Shown here: positions 42,421 to 53,639 of the stretch, one piece after another | How the letters are laid out: each line of letters begins with the position of its first letter | How positions within the stretch are numbered: position 1 is the stretch's first letter | NCBI GenBank assembly: GCA_034401795.1 | Contig: CM067373.1 | Coordinates: 93,569,103 to 93,633,102 of the forward strand | Direction of reading: 5' to 3' | DNA from: Chaetoderma sp. LZ-2023a | Lineage: Eukaryota > Mollusca > Caudofoveata > Chaetodermatida > Chaetodermatidae | DNA: 64,000 nt | Made by a program: the position numbers and the translations under genes | The notes under the pieces: generated by a model | Seen by the model: only the letters and a program-made list of their open reading frames with translations | The model's database searches: none | Told to the model about the DNA's origin: nothing

Positions 42421-42765
42421 CTTAACCGTCTGCCTGCTGAATTTTTGCAGACTACATTTTCCATGAGATTTAATTCTGGATAGGCTGAATATTTTGAAAA
42501 CAATTTGACTGAAAGTTGTTGGTGGCTAAGCCACGAATAATTTGTAGTCAAATTTTTTTCAAAATATTTGGCAGGTCGAGTTAATGCCCATTGAAATCAT
42601 TATCTGGTGGTTTAACTCTGGATAGGGTAAATATTTTGAAAACAATTTGACTGAAAGTTGTTGGTGGCTAAGCCACCAACAACATTCAGTCAAAATGTTT
42701 TCAAAATATTCAACAGATCCTGAGTTAATGCCCATTGAAATTATTATCTGGTAGTTTGCATTGAT
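42421..42765. mobile_element. two FB-E hairpins in tandem
   Basis: TTAACCGTCTGCCTGCTGAA starts the first unit. The pair of cores (TTGTTGGTGGCTAAGCCACG near 42518 and TTGTTGGTGGCTAAGCCACC near 42659) is about 141 bp apart. Each is followed by CCATTGAAAT(C/T)ATTATCTGG. This looks like an internal duplication of an FB-E element. Confidence 0.85.
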
Positions 42766-42904
42766 ACATCTAGATACTAAGTCTTTAATCATAAAATTAC
42801 GAAGCATTTTCATATACTTTCATATAGTTTCGAAGCCTATGCTGACATTAACATATAACTACTAGAAAGCCTTAGCTTGCATTAGTTGCTAAACCTTAAC
42901 GCCT

Positions 42905-43085
42905 CACTTTTTATTCCGGCCCATTTCTAGCTAAGTTATGCCCACTTTTACATGTATTGGAATCGATTTGAAACCTGTTTTCCCAGAATCTAAATTTCAA
43001 GGTAACTGTATGGATGTTGTTGAATATTTTGAAATTAATTTGACTGAGGACTGTTGCTGGCAATGGCAGCAACAGCGCCTCTGTC
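42905..43085 (+). mobile_element. FB-D-like MITE, right half lost
   Basis: GGCCCATTTCTAGCTAAGTT, CACTTTTACATGTATTGGAA, AAGGTAACTGTATGGATG, one arm GTTGAATATTTTGAAATTAA and the GTTGCTGGCAATGGCAGCAA centre. Confidence 0.65.
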
Positions 43086-43089
43086 TGTC

Positions 43090-43638
43090 CATCTGGCTAT
43101 CTCCTTTGAAACAGTCTTGTGGAATTAAATCAAATATGTTATGTGAATTAACTTAAAATTTACATTAGTCTTCGCCGACCGGGTGAGAGCTGGGAAGAAA
43201 AGTCAAACTTGGTGGAATTCAGCGAAATTCGATATCTTAGTTACCCATATGATTGCAAAATGCGAGAATATTTACATTAGGCTCCTTCCCCGTGTTGGGA
43301 GTAGGGTAGAGGATGGGGTCAAACATCAAAGTCGGCAAAAACATAGGGATATGCGATGGCGTACTGCGCATTCTACATGTTATCATTATTCTCACTCACT
43401 ATCAGTAGAATATCCCACTTATTTTGAATATGAGGAAATATTAACTGCATGAGTAACTTTTATCAATGTTATTATAACCATAGATATAAGAGTTGTGTTA
43501 GATTTCAGGTAATGATGATAGCGCACTGCAAATGTGGTACGAGTAATTTTATTGATTTTTTACCAGTTTTCGCATATAAATGTTCTTAATTGAAGCACAT
43601 TTATGTGTAAAAACTGATAAATCTGTCACCTTACTTTC
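43090..43638. other. intergenic sequence, nothing recognised
   Basis: No repeat, coding or RNA signal that I can support. Confidence 0.3.
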
Positions 43639-43857
43639 TTAACCCTTAGCATTCTGTTGTCAAAATTGTAAATTTTCAAATTAAATTAATATTCAAACTG
43701 GTGTTCATTTGTCAACAAATTTGGTGGAAGATGGTGCTGTCGTAGACAGCAACATCATACACCAAAATTGTTGAAAATTGTTGAAAAATGTGCACCCGTT
43801 TCTTTGCTATTGACACAGTAAAATATAGAATATTGACATCAGAGTGGTAAGGCTTAA
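43639..43857. mobile_element. FB-B MITE, full length
   Basis: TTAACCCTTAGCATTCTGTT at the left and ACATCAGAGTGGTAAGGCTTAA at the right. Inner hairpin GATGGTGCTGTCGTAGACAG then CAACATCATACACC. A small internal duplication (ATTGTTGAAAATTGTTGAAA) is unique to this copy. Confidence 0.88.
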
Positions 43858-43860
43858 TCT

Positions 43861-44395
43861 GGAGTGAGTTCAGGAAGGAAAATGTTCGGCGAATGTTCGC
43901 CTATTTATGTTCGCATTTCGTCGCGAACTATATTCGCCTTCCTGAACGAGTTGTCATGCGTAACTTCGACGAGGATTTTTTTACGACGTCACGTGATAGT
44001 TATGTGGATTAACTTTTTGTCAGATCCGATGCATTATGATGTCATATTTATTACGTCATAATGAATATCAGGCTCTCAGAAACAATCCACAAGCATACAA
44101 ATATTGGGGGAAGACTAACATAATACTAAGATCTCTAAGAACACATTGGTATGCATTATTTTTGGTTAAATTGACAATCAATGTGTCTCAATTGGCGATG
44201 CTGTATAGTTTGCCGCCATCTTGGTTTTCACGGCAAACCATGGCGAGTCAGTCACCTATAAAGTTGTTCGCCTCGCCACAAAACGTTCGCCACGAATGTT
44301 CAGAGAACAGTTTGTTCAGGAGGGCGAACGTACCACGTGACCTAACAATTGTTCGGCGAACGGAAAATATTTGCTCTCCTAAACGGTCCCCCGGT
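43861..44395. other. GTTCGCC/GGCGAAC-rich block, possible DNA element
   Basis: The outer parts repeat GTTCGGCGAA and GTTCGCC in both orientations (43880-43945 and 44270-44365). TTCAGGAAGG at the left and TGTTCAGGAGG at the right give an imperfect inverted layout. The middle has TATGATGTCATATTTATTAC. CpG content is higher than in the neighbours. A 122-codon frame through it is not recognisable. It may be a MITE of another class, but the ends are not resolved. Confidence 0.4.
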
Positions 44396-44626
44396 AAGGG
44401 TTAAAACTTGTGTGTGTACTGGTTTTGAAGAATTACCATTTCCAGGCCAAGAGAATACCGTTTTTGAAAATTTACCTATGGGATGACTGGCTGGATAACC
44501 CGCGCCGGTCATTCCAGTGATTCCAGTGTTAAATTTTCTAAAATAGTCTACTCTTGTCCTGCAAATGGACATTCAATAAGCAAATACTTTGATTTCCTTG
44601 ACCAAATTTTGCAATTTAAGGGTTAA
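44396..44626. mobile_element. FB-A MITE
   Basis: AAGGGTTAAAACTTGTGTG at the left, core GACTGGCTGGATAACCCGCG with a small duplication CATTCCAGTGATTCCAGTG, right CAATTTAAGGGTTAA. Confidence 0.82.
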
Positions 44627-44864
44627 AAGTCACCAGCATTGAATGGTGTTATGTTTATGAGTCTATAATAAATATTACCACAGAGTACATTGTCATCATC
44701 ACATCCATTGTTCTCATTTCCAGGATAGACTTGTGCGATTAAATCGAAAATCAGGATTATTTTTTAAATCATGAATTTGTATGATAAAAAAAAATTATAC
44801 AATCAAATAAGCGTGAATAATTTCTACTGCATAAAATATTTCAAATCCTACCGTTTAATTACTT

Positions 44865-45075
44865 TTTAATGGGGTCTGTTACAAAAATTGAAATTTTGGT
44901 CAGCGAATGTATGTCCATCTGCAGACTAAGAGAAGACTATTTTCGAAAATGTATCACTGGAATGACTGGCTTGTTCTCGAGCCAGTCATTCCATTGATAC
45001 GTTTTTGAAAATAGTTTTTTCTTAGCTTGCAAACGGACTTTTCTAAACACCATTGCAGTTTTTGTCATTAATATG
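44865..45075. mobile_element. FB-A MITE, eroded ends
   Basis: TTTTTAATGGGGTC, GTCCATCTGCAGACTAAGAG, core GACTGGCTTGTTCTCGAGCC. The matched pair GTATCACTGG/CCATTGATAC is present in both arms. Confidence 0.8.
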
Positions 45076-45404
45076 CTTTTGGTGTTATGACTGGGTAATT
45101 TGTACCCAAGCTGATTAATCGAGTAATCATGATTATTGTTATGTAAACGATCGTGATCACTCTGAGCAGTAATCGCACAAGCCTATTTATTCCCAGTATA
45201 GATCTATTAGGAGTTCATGTGTCTGCACTCAGTAACCACTTTACTTGTCCATGTCAATGGCTGTTATACATGTATGAGTTAAATTGTCAAGAGTTCAAAA
45301 AGCAATTGCAGTTCTATGTATACTGCAGTCTGGTTTAAATGATTGCAAATAAAACAATATCAAAACTTGATAAACATATGTTGTCCGTGTTGTTCTCAAT
45401 GGAG

Positions 45405-45755
45405 AAAGCCATGTTTAGCTATGCCCCGCCTATTTTTAGCTAAGCTCTGCCCACATTTTACATGTGTTGGAATCAGTTTATATACTTTGTACCCTAAATT
45501 CCCAAAGTCAAGGTAATATACCAATAAGCTGTTAGATATTTTGAAACTAGTTTGAATGGAAGCTGTTGCTGCCCTAGTCAAATTAGTTTCAAAATATTAA
45601 ACAGACAGTATATTAAATTATAAATTCGTCAAAGACATACAATTCATACACTGATATTTATTGACAGATTTTTCGACTTTGTTGATGGACTAAATTATGT
45701 CATTTTGGTGGTAAAGTCTGATGTTTGACGGACAGATCTTATCCCTCCACTCAAT
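45405..45755 (+). mobile_element. FB-D-like MITE
   Basis: GCCATGTTTAGCTATGCCCC, AGCTAAGCTCTGCCCACA, ACATGTGTTGGAATC, hairpin (AGCTGTTAGATATTTTGAAA, GCTGTTGCTGCC, AATTAGTTTCAAAATATTAA), then GACGGACAGATCTTATCC. Same sub-type as 35470-35835, opposite strand. Confidence 0.75.
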
Positions 45756-45865
45756 TTTTAGCTCAGCTGATTTAGCAGTGAGCTACTGTCCAGTTTCGGG
45801 GCTTATTGCTATCAATTTTGGTGGCATGTTCGAAATCACTACCTATGTTAACAGGTTATAGTGGT

Positions 45866-46160
45866 GCAATGGACCTTTCCATTTTTAGCTATGCCCCGCC
45901 CATGTCTAGCTAAGCTCCGCCCACACCTCGATCGTTTTGGGATCGGTCGATCTCTGAACTCCCTGACTATCAATTTCCAGAAAACTATGACAGCAACAGC
46001 GTTCGGTCAAATTAGTTTCAACATATTCAACAGCATGTTTATTAAATAGTAGAGACATGCAATTCGTGTAACGTGACGGACTATTAAGAGTTAAAGACTT
46101 TATCAGAATCATTTATGATGTAATGATTATGACATCATTACTCTGGAACGGTCCATTTCA
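45866..46160 (+). mobile_element. FB-D MITE, left hairpin arm deleted
   Basis: AATGGACCTTTCCA at the left and TGGAACGGTCCATT at the right form inverted ends of 14 bp with one difference. The GCCCCGCCCATGTCTAGCTA and GGGATCGGTCGATC blocks are present. The left arm is missing (GAAAACTATGACAGCAACAG). Confidence 0.9.
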
Positions 46161-46199
46161 TCTGCCTTTGCATTCATCAATCTGTGTCTGTCCGTATCA

Positions 46200-46372
46200 C
46201 AATGAATTTCTGCAGCAAAATTGTCCATGGGTTATAACTCCAGATCTGCTTAATATTTTGAAAACACAATCTGACTGAAAGTTGTTCGTGGCTATGCCAC
46301 CAACAACTTTCAGTCAAGAGTTGTTGCACATTGAAATTATTGTCTGGTGGCTTGAAGCAGTCAAACAGTTAA
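46200..46372. mobile_element. FB-E MITE, left end eroded
   Basis: ATTTCTGCAGCAAAATTGTC, core TTGTTCGTGGCTATGCCACC, right GCAGTCAAACAGTTAA. Confidence 0.82.
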
Positions 46373-46857
46373 TATCTGCATTGTGAAAATTAATTTTATA
46401 TGATGTAAGCAAAAATCTCTTAATTCTTGGAACTAGTGGTGACACAAGTCATCATATTTAGAGGTGCTTATTTCTATTCTGATGCCTAACCACCCCTCGG
46501 CAAAAGATGCCAGCCATATAGGAACTAGGTCAGTTTGATCTGCTTTCTGAAGATTGTTGGCCAGGGATAAGGATTTTCCATTGGCCCTAATAGTAAAATA
46601 TGTAGTTATATTCTTATCTATTTACATTAAATAAATATTCCTATAGGAAACTAATATCTGTGTTAAAATGTCAAAACAGCCAGCTCAGTTCATTTTAGTT
46701 TTGGAAATCCATCCCGTTTCATGAGGCATACCCAGGTTGCCCTGGTAAAAACAGACCAATCAGTTTATCATCGGAATGATTAAGAATCATTTATTGACTG
46801 TCTGCTCGTTAGGATCTGGATGTAATGTGTAGTTGTTGGGATTTTGAGTTTAAACAT
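46373..46857. other. intergenic sequence, nothing recognised
   Basis: No hairpin or coding signal up to the Harbinger target site. Confidence 0.3.
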
Positions 46858-47138
46858 ATAGGTCCGTAACTACAAAGGCCGCTTATCTTTATACGCGTAC
46901 TAGATTTAGACGAGGCTAAAAATCATTTGCACGCGTATAGTTAAACCACTGTTTTAAGCGGGAACTACGAAATCTCTTAAACACACGTTTAGTTACACGC
47001 GCTTAAGCGGGCACGTGATGGCCCGCTTGACTATTGTTCCTGCATCAACGTTTACCCGTATGCAACTTCTTGCATAGGTGATCGACCTGCATTTAGCAAA
47101 AACGTGTTCGGCGTGACTAACGAAAAGAGACAACGAAG

Positions 47139-47163
47139 TAGTAGTAGTAGTAGTAGTAGTAGT
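47139..47163. repeat. short (AGT)n tract inside the Harbinger element
   Basis: Eight AGT triplets, a second and smaller triplet tract in the same transposon. Confidence 0.9.
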
Positions 47164-47279
47164 GACATTTTGCTCAAGACGATCTCATAAAAATGTTTTA
47201 GGTGTTTTTGTCACTACTGGGAGAAAAGCAAAATCTTGCTAGATTTGTAGTAATGACAGTAAAGATATTATTAAATAAA

Positions 47280-47475
47280 CTAATAACTCGGTCAAAGTTT
47301 TCTCGGATAAATCTGTCACGGAAAACAGCACTCCTTAAGTTTCCTTCTACAGTAACAGGCTGAACATCCTCAACATGTTCAACAATTTCTTCCCGTCGTC
47401 TGCTAATTGATCCTGTCGTCGGATGGCCAATTATGAAGACAGGCTGCTGCCACGATTATTGCCATGTTATGATCC
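47280..47475 (-). pseudogene. Harbinger transposase, C-terminal piece
   Basis: On the reverse strand IIVAAACLHNW near 47440 resembles the conserved xxACxxLHN segment after the last catalytic region. Then REEIVEHVEDVQPVTVEGNL leads to RDRFIRENFD, the usual end of these transposases. It is separated from the catalytic piece by about 500 bp of unrelated or decayed sequence. Confidence 0.8.
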
Positions 47476-47944
47476 ATGTAAAGTAAGATGAAAATTTACT
47501 TTATATTATACATTGGTATTAACATTTACGGGATCATCGCACTTCACACCACACGGACTTTTATCCTTGAGGGCGAAAGGTGGATAATATAACTATCAGC
47601 GTCCACTTTTGTTTTAGAGTTCGTCCATCCGTCAGTCCATATGTCTATCTGATACCTGTTGTCATACTAAAGGTATATACAAATGTGTGGGTCCAAATAC
47701 TCTTTTTAAAACGGATATAATTGCCTTTATTAGCACCCCCCCCCCCCCCACCCCCGTGTAGATGGTGGTGGTGGTGTGACATAGCAATCGACTGAAATGG
47801 TCAAAGATCAAGGTCATTGCAAATAGTTCCCTTTGATAATTGAAGGCATACAGCAAACATTTGAGTCAGGGGAATATGCCATCTTTCTTTTCTTATAAAC
47901 ATTGGCATTATATCTCACTACAATTATGTTGGTAATTACAAAAC

Positions 47945-48260
47945 AACGCAACTGATTTCCATAACCGACGCACGGGAATCGCCTTTTTCAAATGCCAAAG
48001 TCATTCTCGATCCGGGGGCGTGTTCGCCGATGTGCAATATTATACTGCCTGTCAGCCTCCGTCCTCTCTTGACGAACCAGGATCAGCAGAAATGGGCGGC
48101 ATGTGTAGGCTGCATCCCCCCACAAGAATTCCCGAGAGTTCACCCGTGTTGAATCGATTGAAAAATGAGGGCTCATTCCAAACCCGTGAATCATGTGCTG
48201 AACCACACCACCGGCAAACTAGGTTGGTGAACAACCTTTGGTGGTCTCAAACGAACTGAC
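47945..48260 (-). pseudogene. Harbinger transposase, catalytic C-part (DDE_Tnp_4 type)
   Basis: The reverse strand encodes LWGDAAYTCRPFLL, where D is a catalytic acidic residue, and AHRRTRPRIENDFG, which holds the catalytic Glu. A TGA directly follows FGI, and reading continues KRRFPCVGYGNQLRC, so the stop replaces the expected Trp/Leu of FGxxKRRF. The first catalytic Asp region is not recognisable, so a part is deleted. These enzymes cut and paste elements flanked by short TWA-like duplications; this copy cannot. Confidence 0.88.
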
Positions 48261-48616
48261 AATTTAAACTGTAATAACCCTTTCAGTTCATGAATAACTG
48301 GGTATCGGCCCCACCCTGATTTGGAATAGGGAGGTGTGAACATGGAGCTCACACTAATTGGAGAGCTAAGAGGAAGTGCACAGCTTCTCCGAGCTGGATG
48401 TTGCAACTCTAATCTTAAAACTGCAAGGATGTCATTACAAGAGTTTTTCGTAACTCAAAACGGCTTAATAAACTGGTCTTCCTTGTAAGATTCGAGCGGA
48501 TTTACCCTGTCCATAAAGACACGAATGACATGCTGACGATTCTCGTCTTCAATTTCGTTGGCCTCCTCTTGCGCCAGATCAAAGATTTGAAGTGCATCCA
48601 TACACCTACAACGGAT

Positions 48617-48620
<4 letters not shown>
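48260..48620 (-). pseudogene. Harbinger transposase, N-terminal piece
   Basis: Reverse strand, after the CTA array: VFMDRVNPLESYKEDQFIKP matches the RxNPLExxxDEEFxxRF entry segment. After a stop come VTKNSCNDILAVLRLELQHP and ARRSCALPLSSPISV (family R..AL....Q....L). Then frames break (MFTPPYSKSGWGRYPVIH). Confidence 0.8.
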
Positions 48621-49079
<459 letters not shown>

Positions 49080-49383
49080 ACCAATGTAATCTGAACCCAA
49101 TGAGAAAATCTTAAACGTTCTTCTTTTCAAATATCCACGTGTAGTTATCACTTTCAAATGATGTGGTAACATGCAATTCACAACTTAAACAACCCCCTGA
49201 CCATGTTTAGGAAATTCTATTGTTCTCCGCTAAGCAGCGTTTAAACTTAGTCCGTAGTTTAGGCACGCTTAATGATAAACACGCGTCGTAATTACCGATT
49301 AAATTTAAGCGCAGACTTTAGACAACGTTTACCGATTTACACGCGTCTGGCGGCTTAAGCGCCTTTCGTAGTTACGGGCCATA

Positions 49384-50168
49384 ATCTTTAAACAACTCAT
49401 GTAGACTCGTGTTCTCAAGTCGCTAGGGTTGTCTGCCATCACCGGAGGTGGGTCTTAAACAAGAAATCACAGGTGCACTGCGATTTGATGCAGCTATCGA
49501 TGATGTGTTATCAGCATCATCCTGGAGTTGTGAGCTGTCTGAGCTTATCTGCACCAAGACTGCTAACTCATTGATCATTTTTCTATACTTCATGTACCTT
49601 GTATGCTATCTGAAGGATTCTTCTCAAGTTTGGCAGACTGTTGTGTCGCATTTCAGAGTACATTTCATGATCAGGTGGCATCGCTCTTCTGCTTTTTCGC
49701 CACATAAGGGATACGTATGGTCAATCCGATATTGATTAAATCTAGCTCAACTGGCTTTAGTGTGTACGATCCTGTCAGAAATTTCACCTTCACTGCAGAT
49801 GTCTCTACCACTAGATTCGTCATGGACAGTTGTCCAGACATAGTGAACTTTTCCCACCTGGACAACATCATCTATGGCAATGGGAATGTGTCTTCATCCC
49901 CATGCACAGCCACAGTAGTTTATTCTAACTCTGAATCATCAGTCTCTGCAGTCATCTGCATAAAGATGCACTGAACGAAAGCAGCAAGAACAACAGTGAT
50001 GCATACTCCTTATTAGAAATAACAGAGCCCAAACTACATTCCAAAAAATTCCTTATGAAACATTAGCCTGGAGCCCCGATCAGCAAAATGTTGGATAGAG
50101 CGGGTGAATTTTGCTGAGTAAGTTTATTACGTTGACCAATTTTCCACTGGCTGACAGTTTAATGTCTA
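49384..50168 (-). other. possible decayed reverse-strand coding remnant, unrecognised
   Basis: The reverse frame at 49671-49871 reads VVETSAVKVKFLTGSYTL and LTIRIPYVAKKQKSDAT without family recognition. After it, EMYSEMRHNSLPNLRRILQI continues with breaks. The region looks more codon-like than its surroundings and may be an old transposon or gene fragment. I cannot name it. Confidence 0.3.
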
Positions 50169-50170
50169 TG

Positions 50171-50337
50171 ACCAGGGGCCGTATTCACCAAAGGGCGTAA
50201 CTTACGCAGGGCATAACTACCTTGGAGAATATGACGTCATAATATTAAATGACGTACGAACATATATGACGTCATAATGACTCCAAGGTATTTATGCCAG
50301 GCGTAAGTTACGCCCTTTCGTGAATACGGCCCCTGGT
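50171..50337. mobile_element. 167-bp palindromic MITE
   Basis: ACCAGGGGCCGTATTCAC and GTGAATACGGCCCCTGGT are perfect inverted ends. Inward, AAGGGCGTAACTTACGC and GCGTAAGTTACGCCCTT, then ACCTTGGAG and CTCCAAGGT, also match. Two TGACGTCA sites (50232 and 50267) lie symmetrically near the centre. The GGGGCCGTATTCAC end type is widespread in animal MITEs. It is unlike FB-A to FB-E. Confidence 0.92.
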
Positions 50338-50462
50338 CACTACGCGTAAAGTCTGCTCGCCTGGTGAAAGTTCTGCCATGTTTCAAATGTCGATGTTGAT
50401 ATCGAAAGTTTTAACACAAATTCCAATTTTTAATCCTCATCGCCATTGTCATATCCATTATT

Positions 50463-51710
50463 AGTTCACCTGGCCAGAACGGCCAAGTGATCTTATGCCA
50501 TGGCGACCGTCCGTCGTCTGTCTGGTGTCCGTCCGTCCGTCCATCAGTCCATCAACTTTTTTCTTTAAACGACTTCTCAAAAACCACTAGGTCGATTTCA
50601 ATTATATTTGGCAGAAAGTATCCTTAGGGCATAGGAATCCAAGTTTGTTCAAACGAAGCTGATCGGCCAATTTGACTGGCGGCCATCTTGGATTTTGGCC
50701 GATTTTTAGGAAATGTCTTTAAAAATCTTCTCCGAAACCGCTTGGTAGATTGAAGCAAACCCCATGAAATATGATCTAGGGCAAGAGCTGAGCCAAGTTT
50801 GTTCAAGGGAACTTGATTGGTCAAATGGTTCGGCGACCATTTTGATTGACCTAGTTTTAACGAAAGCGACTTCTCCACAGCCGCTGAAGGGATCGGGCCG
50901 AAATTTGGCAGATATGATTAGGGACTAAGCACCATTAAAGTCGTGTTCAAGGGAAGTTGATCCGTCAAAAAACCTGGTCGCAGTGGGCCAATCAAAATTC
51001 AGCATGTTTGGCGGCCATATTGGACTTTTTTATTTGATAGATTTTGAGGCTGAAATTGGTTTTATATATGTTTTTGTGTATTCTGATCTCAAATTTGCAA
51101 TTTTCGAAACTGTCGGATAAACGATTTGGTGGCCATCGTGGATCATTTTCCCGCCACAAGCTCCCATACTAAAGTAATTAGAAATTTAAAATGTCTTCTA
51201 GAACTACTGGGCCTATTTCAATTATATTTGGCAGGAAGCATCCTTAGCTTGTAGAGATTAAAGCTTGTTCAAACGAAGCCAATCAGCCAATCAGCCAATT
51301 TGTCCGGAAGCCATCTTGGATTTTGGCCGATTCTTAGAAATGTCTTTTAAAATCTTCGCCGAAACTGAGTGATTGATTCAAAAGTCATAAAATATCATCT
51401 AGGGCACAAGCTGAACCAAGTTTGTTCAAGGGAACTTGATTTGCCAAATGGTTGGGCGGCCATCGCTGGTTTTCATGAAAGCAACTTCGTCTCCAGAGCC
51501 ACTGAACGGATTGGGCCGAAATTTTGAAGATATGATATTGATGACTAAGGGCCATTAAAGTTTGTTCAAGAGAAGTTGATACATAAAGAAACATGGCCTC
51601 TTGTTACAAGTCTGCTCAACTCTTTAGAGTTCTACTTATTGTTAATGACCATTCTAGTTGAGATGACTATGGTCCAGGTGAGCGATATAAGCATCTTGGG
51701 CCTCTTGTTT
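50463..51710 (+). repeat. dispersed repeat F, two-unit copy
   Basis: AGTTCACCTGGCCAGAACGG at the start and GGTCCAGGTGAGCGATATAA with GGGCCTCTTGTTT at the end. The units begin near CACTAGGTCGATTTCAAT (50585) and CTACTGGGCCTATTTCAAT (51202). This copy is close to the one at 24.2 kb but has one unit fewer. Confidence 0.9.
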
Positions 51711-52080
51711 GATTACTACACAAGACGTTGTTGTTTAACTGGTTATTATATTTATTGATACCTATCTATTTCTAAATTACTACTAACTATACTACATAAT
51801 ACATGAGACACGGACTCCAATAGATATACGTCCACCCTATTGATGACCCGTGCTTGACTGATGTAGTTCAGGTGTTTCTGGCAAAAGTCGGGTCTCGTCC
51901 TAAATCCTAGTCTAGAACACCACAGCTGAATTGCATCAAGGCAATATCCTAGGGAGTTCAATCTCACCTTACCTTTTCAAGGCATACATAAAGTATACCC
52001 TGTACGTAGTTACAAATAGAGACATTGGAATGTGTGGCTGCATTAGACGGTGCTTATGATATTGCGGTAATCTCTCCCAT
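51711..52080. other. intergenic sequence, nothing recognised
   Basis: No repeat family of this window and no convincing coding signal. Confidence 0.3.
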
Positions 52081-52084
52081 AACC

Positions 52085-52292
52085 GGTTTTGGCCAGTCAA
52101 ATTAGTTTCAAAATATTCAACAGAATATTTATTAAATAGTAAAAGCAAACAATTTGTACAACAACGCATAGACCGTCTTCAAATATGCGTTCGTGACGTA
52201 ATTATCGACGTCATTCATTATGATGTCATTGTATACATCACGCAGTTCATTATGACGTCATATGATGGGTGAGTACTCTGGAAAGGTGAATT
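52085..52292 (+). mobile_element. FB-D MITE, right half
   Basis: CCAGTCAAATTAGTTTCAAA, ATTCAACAGAATATTTATTA, a TGACGTCA at 52253 and the end ACTCTGGAAAGGTGAATT. The left half is missing. Confidence 0.8.
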
Positions 52293-52495
52293 GGCCGATA
52301 AGCATACATTTACAATCGGGTATACAATGTCAACAAAATAGAAATATAGACATGCATTATTAAAATCAATCAATAACACTGATGACATCAAGTTAACTGT
52401 ATGCATCATGTTGCTCAGTTCTGCACGATCACATGATCCAAATCATCACTGGCTCCAGACTTTTGTACTTTAAATTAACTCAATGGTGCCGAGAA

Positions 52496-52705
52496 CCAGT
52501 TTAATAATCTGCCCACCAATTTTCCATAGACTACACATCCCATGTGGTTCAACCCTGGACATGCCAACCGTGTCGAAGACAACTCGAATGAAAGTTGTTG
52601 GTGGCTAAGACACCAACAACCTCTAATCAAGTTGCTCTCAAAACACTCAAAAGGTCCAGAGTTATTGGCCACTGGAGATAGATAGGTATGGTGGCTTACC
52701 GCAGA
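52496..52705. mobile_element. FB-E MITE, divergent
   Basis: TTTAATAATCTGCCCACC, CATAGACTACACATCCC, core AAAGTTGTTGGTGGCTAAGA then CACCAACAAC, and CAGAGTTATTGGCC. More diverged than the other copies, with several C/T changes. Confidence 0.75.
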
Positions 52706-52756
52706 CAGACTATATTAATGAGACAAATCACATGATCATGCAGGAAAGATCCGCAC

Positions 52757-52805
52757 GCAAGCATGTACGCACACACAAGAACGCACGCACGCACGAACTC
52801 ACGCA

Positions 52806-52837
<32 letters not shown>

Positions 52838-52927
52838 TGCACACGCATACACAGGCAGTCATACGCACTGACACAGGCGTGTATGCACTTACACATGCGT
52901 GAGTTCGCGCACGCATGTACACACACA

Positions 52928-52987
<60 letters not shown>

Positions 52988-52988
52988 C
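52757..52988. repeat. (ACGC)n/(CA)n microsatellite
   Basis: Long GCAC/ACGC runs with ACAC and ATGC interruptions. Frames of 94 and 88 codons through it are artefacts of the 4-bp repeat. Confidence 0.95.
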
Positions 52989-53125
52989 CCTCAATTGCTA
53001 CAAGTACATCTCGCCCATATGTTAGGTTGACGCATTATAATATATAAGTACAGGTTGAGTGACTGTAGGTTGATCCGACTCTACAGTGTTTGTTACGGTT
53101 AGAGAGGGGATGCCCTGTACTTTGA

Positions 53126-53560
53126 TTATATTGTGGCTGACATACCAGAGAGGATTCCCTTCCTACATTCCATCATGTTGTAGATCCCTTTGCATGTTTT
53201 TGCTATGTCTATTCTAGTAGCTTGCTTAAATGACAATATGTCAGCAAGATGTGATACAGGGTCCTGTGGTGAAGAGGGGTTTGTGAGATGTGGGAAATAT
53301 GATTTTCTGCAGTCTAATAGGCTTTCACATTTAATAAGGAAGTGTTGCATGACCCACCTCTTGTTTACATAGCATACATATTCTATCTTGTCTTCCTGTC
53401 TTGCTGTACCGCCCAGTTTCAATTTCTAGTTGGTGGGCACTAATTCTTAGTTTGGCTACAGCTGAACGCTGTTTGAATGGTATGTTGGTGATAATGTATG
53501 ATTAGTTTTGTTTTATGTGCCTATAGGGTGTGAGTTTTGAAGAATGTTGGATGGTGTTAA
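53126..53560 (-). pseudogene. LINE C-terminal fragment (zinc-knuckle type tail)
   Basis: Reverse strand: IPFKQRSAVAKLRISAHQLE continues IETGRYSK, then QDRICMLCKQEVGH. After a frameshift comes MQHFLIKCESLLDCRKSYF. LRxxxxxLxIETGRY followed by CxxC and HFLxxC is the standard end of many LINE polymerases. The part before it (the RT core) is not present here. Confidence 0.85.
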
Positions 53561-53639
53561 AGAAATATTGTGTGTATTGGTCTTCCAACCAACACAAATG
53601 AAAAAATAAACAAAGCCAATCAAATAATGGACTAATTAG

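Noticed and set aside
44036-44404. 122-codon forward frame in the GTTCGCC-rich block
   Set aside because: No family resemblance, and it ends in an FB-A element; probably chance in a CpG-richer block.
52696-53047. Frames of 88-94 codons rich in Arg/Ala/Cys/Val or Thr/His
   Set aside because: Tetranucleotide ACGC repeat read in different frames.
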